Below are positions 1 to 10,353 of a DNA stretch of 64,000 nucleotides, in pieces. The DNA comes from Astropecten irregularis (lineage: Eukaryota > Echinodermata > Asteroidea > Paxillosida > Astropectinidae). Location: contig OZ020261.1 in the NCBI GenBank assembly GCA_963971285.1, forward strand, positions 1,984,001-2,048,000. The letters run 5' to 3'. Each line of letters opens with the position of its first letter. The first letter of the stretch is position 1. The notes under the pieces are model-generated. The model had not been told where the DNA came from. It saw nothing but the letters and a program-made list of their open reading frames with translations, and searched no databases. Both the position numbers and the translations under genes were made by a program.

Positions 1-410
1 CGAATGGTACCAAAAACATACAAATTTGTACATTTCTTCGACCTTTTGACCATTTTTGGTGGTGTCACCCGACGTTTCGAGAACTCACGGACACCGCGAT
101 CGTATTTGAACTTTGGTGAGCTGTATTTTTGTTGTCATTTTACCGCGAAATTGCGCCACCGTCTGAGTGTGATTGTTGGGTTGTTGAATATTCATATAAC
201 GTGTGTTGGGTCTATTGGTTGTGTATGCTGAGAGCGCCACATGAATATGCATAGAATTGCATGGTCATCCGGAGATGTCGTACGGCCGACTGTTGATCGT
301 TGCGTAGTCGTACACCGCGTGTGTTTGAATAGGCACATCGCGTAATGCGTGCCCCGTACGTGTCTGCAATGGCCCTGCGTGCGTGCTTAACGAGTTGGGC
401 CAGCACATGG

Positions 411-730
411 TTTCCGTGACGTCACGAGCACGGCCTCGCACGTTGACCAATCAGCGCGGCGCTTTTTACACACGGCACTGTTTCCATCCGTGTTACAGTG
501 CATATGGGGAATTTTTCGCTGTGCCTCACAGGTAAATAAACATGGCGACAGCGCCCTAACTGGTTTGTTAGAATGTTTCTGATTGGTTACTGAAAGTTCC
601 ATCAAGAAGTCGATCTCTGATTGGTCAAGACAAGTTACAGGGCGGGGAGTAGGAGTATTACTGAGAGCATGCGCAAAGGACCAAAACCAACGGAACTTGA
701 CGGTCATTCCGGCGTGTCAGAATCTGGCAG
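411..730 (+). promoter_or_regulatory. Probable promoter of the coupling factor 6 gene
   Basis: A perfect CRE-type palindrome TGACGTCA lies at 417-424. Three CCAAT boxes follow: CCAAT at 447-451 on plus, and ATTGG at 582-586 and 620-624, which are CCAAT on minus. The stretch is richer in CpG than the flanks. Clustered CCAAT and CRE sites are typical of TATA-less housekeeping promoters, including nuclear genes for mitochondrial proteins. The start site is not visible. A short 5' UTR intron (donor-like GTTAAGT near 729, acceptor-like TTTGATAG ending at 846) is possible but unproven. Confidence 0.5.
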
Positions 731-862
731 TTAAGTAAAAAGTCGCATTTTTTGTGGCATTTATTGCTCCACAATCTGTATTCATGGTTTGAAACTTCAT
801 TTTGTTGGGATGACCATTAAACGTTAAATTCGTTTCGGTTTGATAGGTTCCCAAGATTCATC

Positions 863-3149
863 ATGTTGCAGCAGGTCTTGAGACTTGGCCCCCAGGCCCA
901 CAATACCCTCTGTCTGGCGCTGAGGAGGAACATTGCCGCTTCCTCCGTTATCATGGCAAAGACCAACGGGCTCACACCTGTGCAGAAACTCTATCTGGAT
1001 AAGATCAAGGAATACAGCAAAAAGAGCAAGTAAGTTTGATATCAGAGAGGCGAGAGCATTTTACTAGGGCCTGAACTTTTTTTGCTAGACCTGTGCAAGG
1101 CTTGAATTTAACGGAGGCCGCGGAAGCCATGGCCTTCGTTGCCCTGGTTCTTGGCCTTTGTGAATCGTGCCCCCTTCAAATGTTTCCATAGACATTATGA
1201 TTTTCCAATGGAAGTGCCCCTTGCAATGGAAAAGTGGCCTTGCCCTTTTCAGAACAAAATTCAAGGCCTGCCTGTGACATGGAGGTTGAAATCTTTTGTC
1301 ATGATCTTGCATCATTTCCTCAAAAGGTTGGGGGTTTTGTTCCATACATTTTGCAAATATAAAAGGAAGAATTAAAGCCACAAAATCATCAATTTAGGCA
1401 CCATTTTAATTAATGCACGGGAAACAATCACTAGACAGCCAGACTAGTGCGGTACACACTTTACTTGACCATCACTGAAATCACTAGACTCTGTACACAG
1501 TCTAGTGGATATTTAGAGCCCTGATAATGACTGGTAAAGGTCACAGAACAGCACTCACACTTTGTCTGACCTAAGATGTACATGAAATAAAACACCTGTG
1601 AAAATTTGAGCTCAATCGGACATTTTAGTCATGAGAAAATAGCGAAAAACCTCACTCATTTTTTTTTATTTATAAACCATAAAGAATGGTTTTAAACTTA
1701 TCCCGAAATCAGAACTGTTTTTGGTCTTTGTTTGATTAATTTCTGGATATATACACTACCATATTTCAGCCTTTTTCAGGCGAAAATATTTTAAAAGTAT
1801 GTTTCTGCAAGCACCATCTTCATACCCTGAAAGTTATATGTACATCTGAACATTTCTGTGTGGGTATGTTACCAATCCTGTACTGTACTTTTAAAGTAAG
1901 AGGCCTATAATAAGTTATACTTGTCTTTCTTACCAGGGCCCAGGGCGGTAAGCTGGTCGATCCTGATCCCGCCATCGAGAAGGACTTAGCGGCCGAAGCC
2001 TCACGACTCCACAAAATGTACGGCGGTGGAGACCTCACCCAGTTCCCCACGTTTGAGTTCAAAGGTTAGCAAAAGAAATCTATCCCAAATTTATCAATTT
2101 CAGCTTTGGCCTCATGCACGCTGTGAACTTTAAATTTATGTGTACATTGGAACACTGCTATATAACGAACATGGCGGGATGCACAGATGTTGTCCGTTAT
2201 AGTAGTAGTTTGTTATAGTGATTTAAAGAACCATATTGGGTATGTATTGTACAGAAACAATGTCCACCTTTCCAGCCTGTCAATCAAACTGTGCACATTG
2301 ACCAATTGGAGGACGCCTTTTAATCAGGTGGCCACGAAAGCCTCGGTCAAACTCGGTCACAGCTGTACATGTAAAACACACACATGGGAGGGGCTTAAGA
2401 GCCGTAAGGATCCATTGGAGCCAAGGATGAGGTTTGGTATCTCCAAATGATCGGTATAGCGTTGTTCTTAATAGTGGCGTTCCACTGTTCTTATGCTTTA
2501 TTGAGATTTATTCCTCAATTTGATCGATTGATTTTAATTATGCATCCCTTGTGCTGATACACCTCAGTGAAGTGTAAAAAAAAAAAAATATTTTACCTCT
2601 TGAGGCGCTTGTATATAGCGCATATAACAATCAATGTATGTATTACTATTACCCCTGGTCATTGGGCTACATTTACATTCCTGAAACCATCTCAACTCCC
2701 TGGGGAGTATACAGCCCATAGCTGCCTGCAAGGCGTGCAGGGTTTATCAACCACAAAGCCATCTCTACCCTCGCAGGTACCTATTTACACCTGGGTGAAG
2801 AGGAGCAATATCTGACAAGTGTCTTGCCCAAGGATGCAAGCACTACAAACCCATGGCTGGATTCGAACCAACAATCTGTAGATTGCCCACAAGATATTGA
2901 TATGACACACTTGGGGCCTGTTTGTTTAGCGCACAGAATCCCAGATTTGCGTATCAACCTCCTATGCAGGGTACGCTAAAATGGGATCCGGATCAGTAGA
3001 ATCTGTGATCCTGTGTGTTAAACAAACAGGCCCTAGGTCACAGCACACCATAGCAGGCCTTATGTTAATAAACAACTTTAATGAATAACCAAATCTTTCG
3101 TTTTTCCTTTTCTGCAGAAATTGATTTCGACAGCGCGGAGAAAAAGTAG
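863..3149 (+). CDS. ATP5PF: ATP synthase-coupling factor 6, mitochondrial
   Basis: Subunit F6 of the peripheral stalk of mitochondrial F1Fo ATP synthase, which holds the F1 head against rotation. Coding exons are 863-1029, 1937-2064 and 3118-3149, with GT-AG borders and phases that join to 108 codons plus TAG, the same length as the mammalian precursor. Residues 1-32 are basic and lack acidic residues (MLQQVLRLGPQAHNT..), as expected of a cleaved mitochondrial presequence. The mature part begins near NGLTPVQKLYLDKIKEY, a family signature, and continues through KLVDPDPAIEKDL and the FPTFEFKEIDF tail. The ATG at 863 is the first in frame and gives the presequence. Polyadenylation signal AATAAA lies at 3786-3791. 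Intron 1 carries a foldback repeat; intron 2 carries a SINE and a MITE. The next gene is convergent. Confidence 0.93.
1540..1910 (-). repeat. Dispersed foldback repeat in coupling factor 6 intron 1
   Basis: Contains the block ACCTGTGAAAATTTGAGCTC, the AAAGAATGGTTTTAA core and a terminal arm ending GTACTGTACTTTTAAAG. The same blocks recur near 27660-27880, 40645-40930, 46320-46470 and 61140-61400. It looks like a non-autonomous DNA element with no coding capacity. Its internal modules (a GATC-rich centre and a TATGTTTCT...CATACCCTG block) are shared with the TTAA-ended family described elsewhere. Confidence 0.6.
2601..2905 (-). mobile_element. tRNA-derived SINE, family 2, in coupling factor 6 intron 2
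   Basis: Read on minus, it has a tRNA-like head with the box-B-like GGTTCGAATCCAGCC (about 2862-2877). A conserved body follows (GGGCAAGACACTTG, CACCCAGGTGTAAATAGG, GTATACTCCCCAGGGAG) and then a tail containing CCAATGACCAGGGGTAAT. Other copies lie near 10050-10270, 39725-40075, 48147-48470, 54285-54400 and 55815-55935. Copies differ by point changes and truncation. RNA polymerase III transcription is inferred from the tRNA-like head. Confidence 0.7.
2914..3033. mobile_element. MITE with GGGCCTGTTTGTTT inverted ends, copy 1
   Basis: About 120 bp with terminal inverted repeats GGGCCTGTTTGTTT and AAACAAACAGGCCC. Inside are subterminal blocks such as GTACGCTAAAATGGGATCC. A second copy lies at 51775-51905 with the same ends and the same internal block, so this is a real mobile family. 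No coding capacity. It lies in intron 2 of the coupling factor 6 gene. Confidence 0.75.
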
Positions 3150-3418
3150 CGGCCCAACACAATGCTTCCGCACCCAAACCAAGATTTCTCTTTTGCTGTG
3201 ACGGAAAAGTGTTCCCGTGCCGGAATTAGGTTTTCAGTATTTATGAAACAGATTGAATGATTGAAATTTATGGACGAGAAATTTTTCAAAGAAATGACTA
3301 GGGAAGGTGTTAAAGAGTTTTGTGTAGATTCGTGGTTTGTTTGTTAACTTTGGTTCTCAGCGAAATCAAGCCAAGAATGACACATGAAAAATGCATAGAT
3401 CTCTATTCTTAATTGCTA

Positions 3419-3619
3419 TTAACCCTAACCCTCTGTGCTTACTACACAAGACAAATGCTGTTTACCACACACTACCACAGTCTCCATAGGGAAACGTGAT
3501 CATCAATTATGCATTACCACAAACCTCACTGGTGTATTGTGGTATTCAGGATACCACTTTACCACAGGAAAAACTATGATTGTGTGGTAAACTGTGGTAT
3601 GCAGGTGGGTTAGGGTTAA
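3419..3619. mobile_element. TTAA-bounded MITE with telomere-like ends, copy 1
   Basis: Starts TTAACCCTAACCC and ends GGGTTAGGGTTAA. The outer 13 bases are a perfect inverted repeat. Inside, the arms carry CACACACTACCACAG and the inverse-like TGTGGTAAACTGTGG. A related copy is at 24659-24855 and a fragment near 16406-16450. TTAA at both borders would fit a piggyBac-type target site, but (CCCTAA)2 is also the animal telomere unit; homology to other copies shows this is an interspersed element. It lies in the 3' UTR region of the coupling factor 6 gene. Confidence 0.65.
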
Positions 3620-4832
3620 AGCAAATTCAGATGTCACAGGTTTGATGTTGCACGTTCCTATGGTGATATAGTTGCTATGGGGACAACACATCTAAAACAA
3701 AAATTGTAAAGCTCTGTTTAAAAATCGAGACTGGCTCTGCAAAAATGAGCCCAATGTTGCACAGCGTTTTTACAATTTATGAGCAAATAAATACATGTAT
3801 GGAGAGAATTTGTAGTAAAATATGAGAATATTTTGTTAGGAGCTGGTATAAGTCCACATTAAAGCATGCAGTAGATCCCTCACCATTATTACCATATTGA
3901 ATATGTTCTTGTTCTCTTTTATCATATACATGTACATTCATGTACCAGTTTGCTGAATTCCTGATATATTCCTCATTTTGACAGAGCATGTCACACATTA
4001 ATGTTTCACCGAATACTTTGGCTTTTACCCTAGGAAACAAAAATGTTTTTGTTTGAAATGCAAACTTAACAAACTGTGATTATTATAGTTTTTCCCCAAA
4101 TGAATATTACAAATTGTCGAAAGTTTTTATCATTAAAGTCATCGAGTTGTGGTGATGTATATAAAAATGAAAACAACATCCCTTTGTTTGTCATTCAAAG
4201 TAATTATGGTATTTTTTCATTTTTATCACGCCGTTTTGTCTACCTCTAGATTTTGACTTGAGCTATCAACTTCAAGCACCTGCCATGCCGTGTCCTGGAT
4301 CATAGTTGCCATAAACCTAAGCCAAACAAAACCATGTAACCACAATTAGTACACAGCATTTCATAAACATTCAAAGATATTGCTGAATGTAATGAACACA
4401 TCACAAACAATAGATGTATTTTGTACAGCTATGGAAGGTTCTATTTTGTCACATATTCTGTCTAGAAAATCCAAAAAGGAAAGAATTCCACTGACAGCCA
4501 TCACTTGTACACAAACCTATGGGACCAACAGAGGGCGTTTAAAAAAAATGGCTACCGCTGCATTCAAGGTGTATACATGTACCGGTAATTGTATTTCCAA
4601 AAACCCAGAGAATCTCACTTTTCAGATAAGCTACCCCAATGTTATACACCTGAGATTGAGGTTCATCCAATAAGTTCATTTGTGATTGTATGAGCAATGG
4701 AGTAAGGGGTAATAAATATGACTTTTTTTCTAGTATGAGTAAATATAAGTAGCTGTATATTCTGAAGATTTTGAACACATGGAAGCCAAAATGCATCATT
4801 ACTGAAGTTTCACATTATTGTAGATGGAATAT
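3620..4832. other. Intergenic interval between two convergent genes
   Basis: AT-rich. It holds the coupling factor 6 polyadenylation signal AATAAA (3786-3791) and, at 4525-4538, the CTCF-like word CCAACAGAGGGCGT. No ORF in this interval has protein-like composition and no exon signals were recognised. Confidence 0.5.
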
Positions 4833-5978
4833 TTATTTCGCAGTGTTGTCAGAATTTTGTAGGCCAGTCTTGTGCAGAAGTTCATGTGGTAGAACATCGG
4901 AGGCTACTCTTTGCGCGATGGCTTCAAATTTAGGAAGGAAACCTTCTTTCAACATTTGATTCACGGTCGTGTAATAGGAAAAGTGTACGAAAAATGCATG
5001 ACCAACGACGCAGCTGGGGTTTGGGGCTTTGGGCGCGTATTTCACAGTCCACCAGAGTTCGTCGTCGTTGGAGATATGTCCACATCTTAGCATTTGTTTT
5101 AGGTTAAGAAGATTGATGTCCAATAGCATGACGTTGATGCTGAAGCGAAATCTTGGCGTGAGTATCAGCCCGTCAAAGAGGTACTTCTCCAAGGAGCCGT
5201 TGTGATAGTGGTGTAGGAAGGCAGACAGTGCCAGTGAAGCGCACTCTGGGGACTTCCAGCCGCAAAGTGGCATGGGTTGGGGTTCAAATTGAAGATTCTT
5301 TGGGTTGAGTTCATTGAAGACTCCCATCTGGTCGTGGATGTAGTTGCATCGCATATTGGTCACGATGTTACCGAAGTGTATGAAGCACTTGGAGGAATTC
5401 TGCTGCTCTATCAAATTCCGGAATGCATCGGGATGAACGTAGACGATATCATCGTCCATCTTGATGTACTTGTTCCGGGGCTGTCTGGTAATTTCGTCGT
5501 AAACGAGGTAGTAGAATTCAGGAAAGCTTCCTTTTTGTCTTTTGGTAATCTTACCGTGGTTGAGGTGAAGCAACTTGAACACCTCGTCTCCCAGTAGTCT
5601 GTTGGCGGCTTGGGTTATGTTCACCAGATTGTCAAGAGTCTCCGTGTCGTACTGGACCATAGCGAAGTAGACACGGTCGATGACGCCGCCATTTCGTCTC
5701 AGATCACGGTAGATATAAGGGAAGTTGACACGCAAGAACTTCCACCGACCCGTGAAGATGCAGAGGATATTTTCACCGCCTGGGTCGGCGGGTAGGCCGA
5801 CTGGATCAAGGCGCTCAACCCGGCTCAGCTGAGTCCACGCCAACTGACTTGGGAGGTACAGGTACACCGAGAACGACACAAAACCGCCGACCAGCAGCAT
5901 CAGAATGAAGCCGAGCCGAATAAACATAGGCCTACGCCTATCGAGTAGACAACTGCGGGACTTGGCTTTCCCCACCAT
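4833..5978 (-). CDS. Type II membrane glycosyltransferase-like protein, single exon
   Basis: 381 residues from the ATG at 5978, which is followed by MVGKAKSRSC; upstream codons in frame include no other ATG. A basic stretch (LDRRRP) precedes one hydrophobic segment at about residues 18-41, the layout of a Golgi type II enzyme with a lumenal catalytic domain. The lumenal part has IKMDDDIVYV (DDD at 175-177), the acidic metal/nucleotide-sugar signature of GT-A fold transferases, as in beta-1,3-galactosyltransferases. A second acidic cluster SNDDELWWT lies near 303-311 and GHAFFVHFSYY near 326. Possible N-glycosylation sites are NIT, NSS and NGS. Lack of introns is common in such genes. The exact family and sugar are not identifiable by eye; GT31-like is possible. 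An AATAAA signal overlaps the stop codon (AAATAAAT on minus). Confidence 0.72.
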   Translation of the reverse strand: MVGKAKSRSCLLDRRRPMFIRLGFILMLLVGGFVSFSVYLYLPSQLAWTQLSRVERLDPVGLPADPGGENILCIFTGRWKFLRVNFPYIYRDLRRNGGVIDRVYFAMVQYDTETLDNLVNITQAANRLLGDEVFKLLHLNHGKITKRQKGSFPEFYYLVYDEITRQPRNKYIKMDDDIVYVHPDAFRNLIEQQNSSKCFIHFGNIVTNMRCNYIHDQMGVFNELNPKNLQFEPQPMPLCGWKSPECASLALSAFLHHYHNGSLEKYLFDGLILTPRFRFSINVMLLDINLLNLKQMLRCGHISNDDELWWTVKYAPKAPNPSCVVGHAFFVHFSYYTTVNQMLKEGFLPKFEAIAQRVASDVLPHELLHKTGLQNSDNTAK

Positions 5979-6319
5979 TTTCAAATGGTTGGTTTTCACG
6001 CTAAACTGTTTCAAACTATACCCATTCCGTATGAATGTTGTCAAGCACAAAATGATTCAACAATGTTTCCCATGTAAGTGCCAAGGTGGACTAACGTTGA
6101 GCGTACAAGGTGATACGCGCCCAATTGAGTCCGTTTGGGCCTCACTATTTCATACCGTCCATTCGGTTTATGTGAAATTGTATGGTTCAGTACCCATGTT
6201 ATGCAGCAAATTCAAAGAAAGGAATGCTTTTGCTGCCACCACTTCCCTGGCACCTTGCCAATGCAGTGTATTTTAAATGATATAGCTTAAAATACGCATC
6301 ACGCTCCGTAACCCTTAAT

Positions 6320-6650
6320 AATGGGAGACTTTTGGGCTGCGTTCGAGCGAGCTACTCGTGTTAACACGAGTATACTCCTGAGCGCTCGAACGGCCGGAGT
6401 ACGACACTCGGGTCAGCGAGAGTATACTCTCCAGCGTTGGGGAGTATACTCCTGCACCGGAGAGTATTGCGCGCGCATCACACTCGTGTTACCGGGAGTA
6501 ACCGCTCGAACGCATCCTTGGAGAGTCGGTCTTGAGTCAACAGCGCACGCGCACGCACGCGCAATACAACGCGCGCATGCTCACAATTGCGCAAGCATGG
6601 TTTGCGCGTGCGCTGTTGACTCAAGACCGACTCTCCAAAAGTCTCCCATT
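6320..6650. mobile_element. Foldback MITE (AATGGGAGAC family) interrupted by a second element
   Basis: Outer ends are AATGGGAGACTTTTGG and CCAAAAGTCTCCCATT. The right arm reads inward through GAGAGTCGGTCTTGAGTCAA to GCGCACGCGCA. The left arm is the same sequence split after ACTTTTGG by the insertion described at 6336-6517 and resumes at AGAGTCGGTC. Removing the insert restores a continuous inverted repeat. Other members lie at 13553-13700 (intact) and 48073-48123 (left half only). Confidence 0.8.
6336..6517. mobile_element. Second foldback element nested in the first, with TTGG target duplication
   Basis: Inverted ends GCTGCGTTCGAGCG and CGCTCGAACGCATCC bound 182 bp of internally symmetrical sequence (ACTCGTGTTAACACGAGT, GAGTATACTC repeats). 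TTGG at 6332-6335 is repeated at 6518-6521, immediately outside the ends, and the host element reads through if one copy is removed. This indicates a 4-bp target-site duplication. No coding capacity. The superfamily is not assigned. Confidence 0.75.
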
Positions 6651-7440
6651 GCCACACCCTTTTCTATACTATCCTCGGTGAAATGGTACAGACACGGCCG
6701 TATAATTTATGAAGGCCTGTTCGAGCATTAAAGAACAAAAAAAAAATGCAATTCATGGGCAAAAAATATCAAGAAAGATAAATTAAATGTAATAATATGT
6801 GAAATCATCAGTCCCATGGTGCCGACATTTTTAGAAAACAGTGAAAAACGCCCACGGAATTTCTTTAATCTGTTCACCATTATTTTTGATCTTTTAAAGT
6901 TTACAATCGCCTACCTCTTTTGTACAAAACGATAAAAACAGGGCCAAGTCTCCCAAGAACTGATCAGAAGGGGTCCCCGAACTTAATTGACAACCCCCCT
7001 TAATTATTGGTCGGTAGTTACTCAACAAAGGAGTAATTTTGGCGAGTTTTAATTTTTCTGGGAAGCACTTTTGAACAGGGATAATACTGACACAGAGGAT
7101 CACTTATATTAAATGATCGAGCTACGGACAATATGACCAACCATGACTATACACCATCAATGCGGGCGACTTCAAACAGTGCGCTATTGGGCCTATTGAG
7201 CCAAGCGTTTCGTAGTGAAATGTTGTACTTTCGTACGTTACCGATTTACTCGGCCATAATTTCCTTACCCGCTTGTTGCGAACTTGAACACAGCCTGCCA
7301 GTCGGGTGACGCCATTTTGTCACAAACAACCCGACGGTACGGTACGGTGGCAGACGGTCACTGATACTCTTGACCAATCATAAATCGGGATTTACCATGC
7401 AACTTTTTCAGCAGGCAAATGAGCCAACCACCGACGTTCT
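6651..7440. other. No gene seen; repeat fragments
   Basis: Near 6755-6900 is a degraded piece of the TTAA-ended family (GGGCAAAAAATATCAAGAAAGATA, then TGTGAAATCATCAGTCCCATGG-type blocks). The remainder to 7440 shows no exon-like reading frame, although 7200-7330 is slightly more CpG-rich. Confidence 0.4.
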
Positions 7441-7690
7441 GGTCAGGTTAGTCTGGTACCAGACCCAGCAAATCGAGAGTAGCGCGTGAAAGCTAGAGCA
7501 GAAACCAGACTATACCTGCAGCCAAGCGTTTCGTCTGTGAAATCGTCGCATCTTTGTACTTCAAGTTTCCGTTTTACCCAAATAATTTTATTGAAAATCA
7601 AAGCCTTGCCATCTTTCCACAAATCCAACCTTGCTAATATTATTTAAAAGGACACCACCACCAGTCCACCACCATTTTAGGTGAGTTATA
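7441..7690. repeat. Dispersed repeat, copy 1 (paired with 21573-21775)
   Basis: Begins GGTTAGTCTGGTACCAGACCCA, with an ACCAGACTAT block about 50 bases on. It continues through TCTTTCCACAAA, CCTTGCTAAT and AAAAGGACACCACCA. The interval at 21573-21775 shows the same blocks in the same order. About 65-70 % similarity is visible by eye. Ends are not defined, so the element class is unknown. Confidence 0.55.
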
Positions 7691-7815
7691 CTTATACAAA
7701 AGTGGTTTTATTTCGTAGAGCCCGTGTGACCGTTTGGGCAACCTTTTCAGTATTTAAGTTTCTTGCGCGTGTGCGCTGTCATGGCTGTGGTGCCAGCTTA
7801 TAGGTAAATTAACAA

Positions 7816-8053
7816 GGGGCCTATTGCAAAGAGCTGCTTAAGCACCAAAAAATAAATGCTTAAGCACCAAAACCTTAATAATTAAAATCAGTATGCCACC
7901 CAAAACTCCTTGCATGTGAATGTTATGCTCTGCAAACAATGGCCGAAAGTCAAAAGCAGTAAACAACACATGACTGAAATTTAATCCAGTTTGTTCAAGA
8001 AAGACTTTTCATGCCTTAAATTTTGTGCTTAAGCAGCTCTATAAAATTGGCCC
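7816..8053. mobile_element. MITE with GGGGCC...AGAGCTGCTTA inverted ends, copy 1
   Basis: Left end GGGGCCTATTGCAAAGAGCTGCTTAAGCACC; the right end, read inverted, matches (TTAAGCAGCTCTATAAAATTGGCCC). Copies with the same ends lie at 9800-10041 and, truncated, at 44944-45150, near 9630-9700 and near 53440-53595. About 240 bp with no coding capacity. Confidence 0.65.
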
Positions 8054-8341
8054 AAATCCTTAAACAATTTTGAAAAATTCCATTCAAGTCCCTATCTTAA
8101 TTAGACTTTTGGGGAAAACATACGTAGGCCTACATAAATGCCATAAACAGCATCTACTAAACAAAATGGAGACAATGTGAACAATTCTCATTAAATCAAC
8201 AATCCAAAGCTGGATTTTCTTTTAATTAAATCTTTAAAGTATCTTAGATCACATGGAACAAGAGGGTGTAATGTTTCTATCACATTGACTATAAGGTGCC
8301 GCCATATTGGAAATCCAATAGTCTGGTATCTGCCAGTAACA

Positions 8342-8543
8342 ATACACGGGTTTACACTTCGGAGGCCATCTTGGATTTTATCGCAACTTCAAAACGAGGC
8401 ACTTCTACGCATGCGCACTTTTCGAAGTGTAAGCCCGTCCATTGTCGAAGACAATACACGTGTTTACACTTCTGCGGTTTTTATCGCAACTTCGAAACGA
8501 GGCACTATCACGCATGCGCACTTTTGGAAGTGTAAACCCGTGT
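8342..8543. repeat. Duplicated foldback unit with TACACGGGTTTACACTTC arms
   Basis: Two head-to-tail copies of an about 110-bp block, each with AATACACG(G/T)GTTTACACTTC, TTTATCGCAACTTC, AACGAGGCACT and ACGCATGCGCACTTTT. The first left arm is inverted in the last right arm (GAAGTGTAAACCCGTGTA). The structure suggests a small foldback element whose interior duplicated in tandem. No gene. Confidence 0.6.
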
Positions 8544-8708
8544 ATCTGCTCGCTTAAGCTGAGGACCAAGCAAGGTCTGAGTGTTTTGCATTACAGTTTG
8601 GCTGGTACCCTACTTCATTTACATTTTTTTATATAAAAAGCTTGCAGTGCTTTATCAGCAAGTGGTAGCCTTCATCTGGTAACCAGACAGAATAAGCAAA
8701 TTTGTCTC

Positions 8709-8890
8709 TTAAAGGGCATGTACAACATTGGTAACAAACCAAAACAGAAATGTTCACTAACTTACAGGGTTTGAAGACCGACGGTAATAGTAGAAACATA
8801 CTGTAACCTTTTTGTCTGCCTGAAATGCTGTATTTATCCAAAAAAGAGAAAAACCAATTGACCAAAAACAATTTTGATCTTGGATACTAA
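8709..8890. mobile_element. Truncated TTAA-ended MITE (GGGCATGTAC subtype)
   Basis: Left end TTAAAGGGCATGTAC followed by ACATTGGTAAC, identical in layout to the complete copy at 56902-57263. The body (TTTGAAGACCGACGGTAATAG, GAAATGCTGTATTTATCC) is recognisable. The right end is lost near 8890. Confidence 0.6.
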
Positions 8891-9799
8891 GATGAAAAAT
8901 GAGACACTATTCCCAAACAATTTGGCCGAACAATTGCAACGGTTTTAGTCGTTGAGCTGAAAATTTCACAGGCTTGTTTATATTCCATGACAAATCAAAT
9001 TATGAGCAGCCTGCAGCTGCTCTGTCACCTTTACCAATGTTGTACGTGCACTCAGTACCCCACAACATTTCATTGTGTTAAGCCCAAACTTCAGTGCTTT
9101 TAAAAGATAGCTTTATGTTTGTGACATTACTGGCTACAATTAGACACTTGTTCCAAAATGCTGGCATTTGACAATAATTTGTGCAACAAAAAATGAGGAT
9201 GAAAAAGACCGGATTTCAAAATATGCTGATGTAGGAGAAGAATATTGAACAAGACAATATACAAATTACTGTAACTAAGGAAACTGTGTATGGACTATGC
9301 AGCCATCAATGGGTATAGAAGAAAATTATTACATTATTTGGGAATCAAATTGTACCGACCATGTTAAGTTTTCCAAATCAACATGTTGTATGAAAAAGCA
9401 GTGACCTTTGACATTTCAGTGGCAATTGAATAGCCTGGGAGAGGAAATACCAAACTCCTAGTCGACTTTGGAGTATATTTGCAAAGTCAAGTCATTGTAA
9501 AGAATACAAGTCAAAAGCAGTAAACATTATATGAAAATTTGGTTGGCAATCCTGTTTGATCAAGGAAGACTTTGAATGCAATACAAGAGAAAGTTTTGAA
9601 GATAGAATCCAGATTGTGTGATCTCCCCTTTAGCTCATGCGGAAGAACAAATGCAAATTTTGTGCTTAATTATTAAACAGCTCTATGAAATTGGCTCCAG
9701 GACTGTGGGGCCTAATAAGCACTGCAATTTCACATGGCACTTGATGGCCCAACAATATCCAAGTCAGAAGCAAGAGCTAATTAAGTTATGAAGGATACA
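8891..9799. other. No gene seen
   Basis: AT-rich DNA. One block near 8935-9065 (GTTGAGCTGAAAATTTCACAGG, CTGTCACCTTTACCAATG) belongs to the same dispersed families. A fragment near 9630-9700 carries the GGGGCC-ended MITE right arm. No exon signals. Confidence 0.4.
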
Positions 9800-10041
9800 G
9801 GGGCCAATATAATAGAGCTGCTTAGCACAAACATTCGCTAAGCATGACATTTCTGTCTTAGTAAAAACAGGGTTAACAAGCAAATTTCCATGTGTTGTGT
9901 ATCACTTGCAATTGTTCTTTGGCTGTTGTTGGCTGACCATGAATATCAATTGGAATTTTCAATGGTGGTTTGTTCTATTGGGCAAGCTATTTTTGCGCTA
10001 AGCAATTTTTTTGTGCTAAGCAGCTCTATGAAATTGGCCCC
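9800..10041. mobile_element. MITE with GGGGCC...AGAGCTGCTTAGCAC ends, copy 2
   Basis: Left end GGGGCCAATATAATAGAGC runs into TGCTTAGCACAAA; the right end, inverted, is GTGCTAAGCAGCTCTATG then AAATTGGCCCC. The interior includes CAATTGTTCTTTGGCTGTTG, shared with copies near 45060 and 53455. 242 bp. Confidence 0.7.
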
Positions 10042-10049
10042 AGGACTGT

Positions 10050-10270
10050 AGAGCCATACAGGGATCATGCATGGTACTTTATGAGGAAGACACTCTGTCA
10101 CATATTGCTCCTCTTCACCCAGGGAGGTGTCCATGGGTACCTATGAGGGTTGAGATGGCTTTGTGCTTGATTAGTCTCTGTGCGCCTCATTACAGCAGCC
10201 AGGGCTGTATACTCCTTATTTTTATGGAGTTGAGATAGTTTCAGGAGAGATATTTTGCCAGATGACCAGG
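10050..10270 (+). mobile_element. SINE family 2 fragment
   Basis: Body of the tRNA-derived SINE without its tRNA head: CTGTCACATATTGCTCCTCT, TGGGTACCTATGAGGG, CAGCCAGGGCTGTATACTCC. It directly follows the preceding MITE, so one may have inserted beside the other. Confidence 0.6.
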
Positions 10271-10353
10271 ATTACCAACGGTTTTACTGCGATTAATTTC
10301 AGTCAACAAAATACTAAATAAGACTTGAAGCTATGCATGGTGGAAGGACTAAT

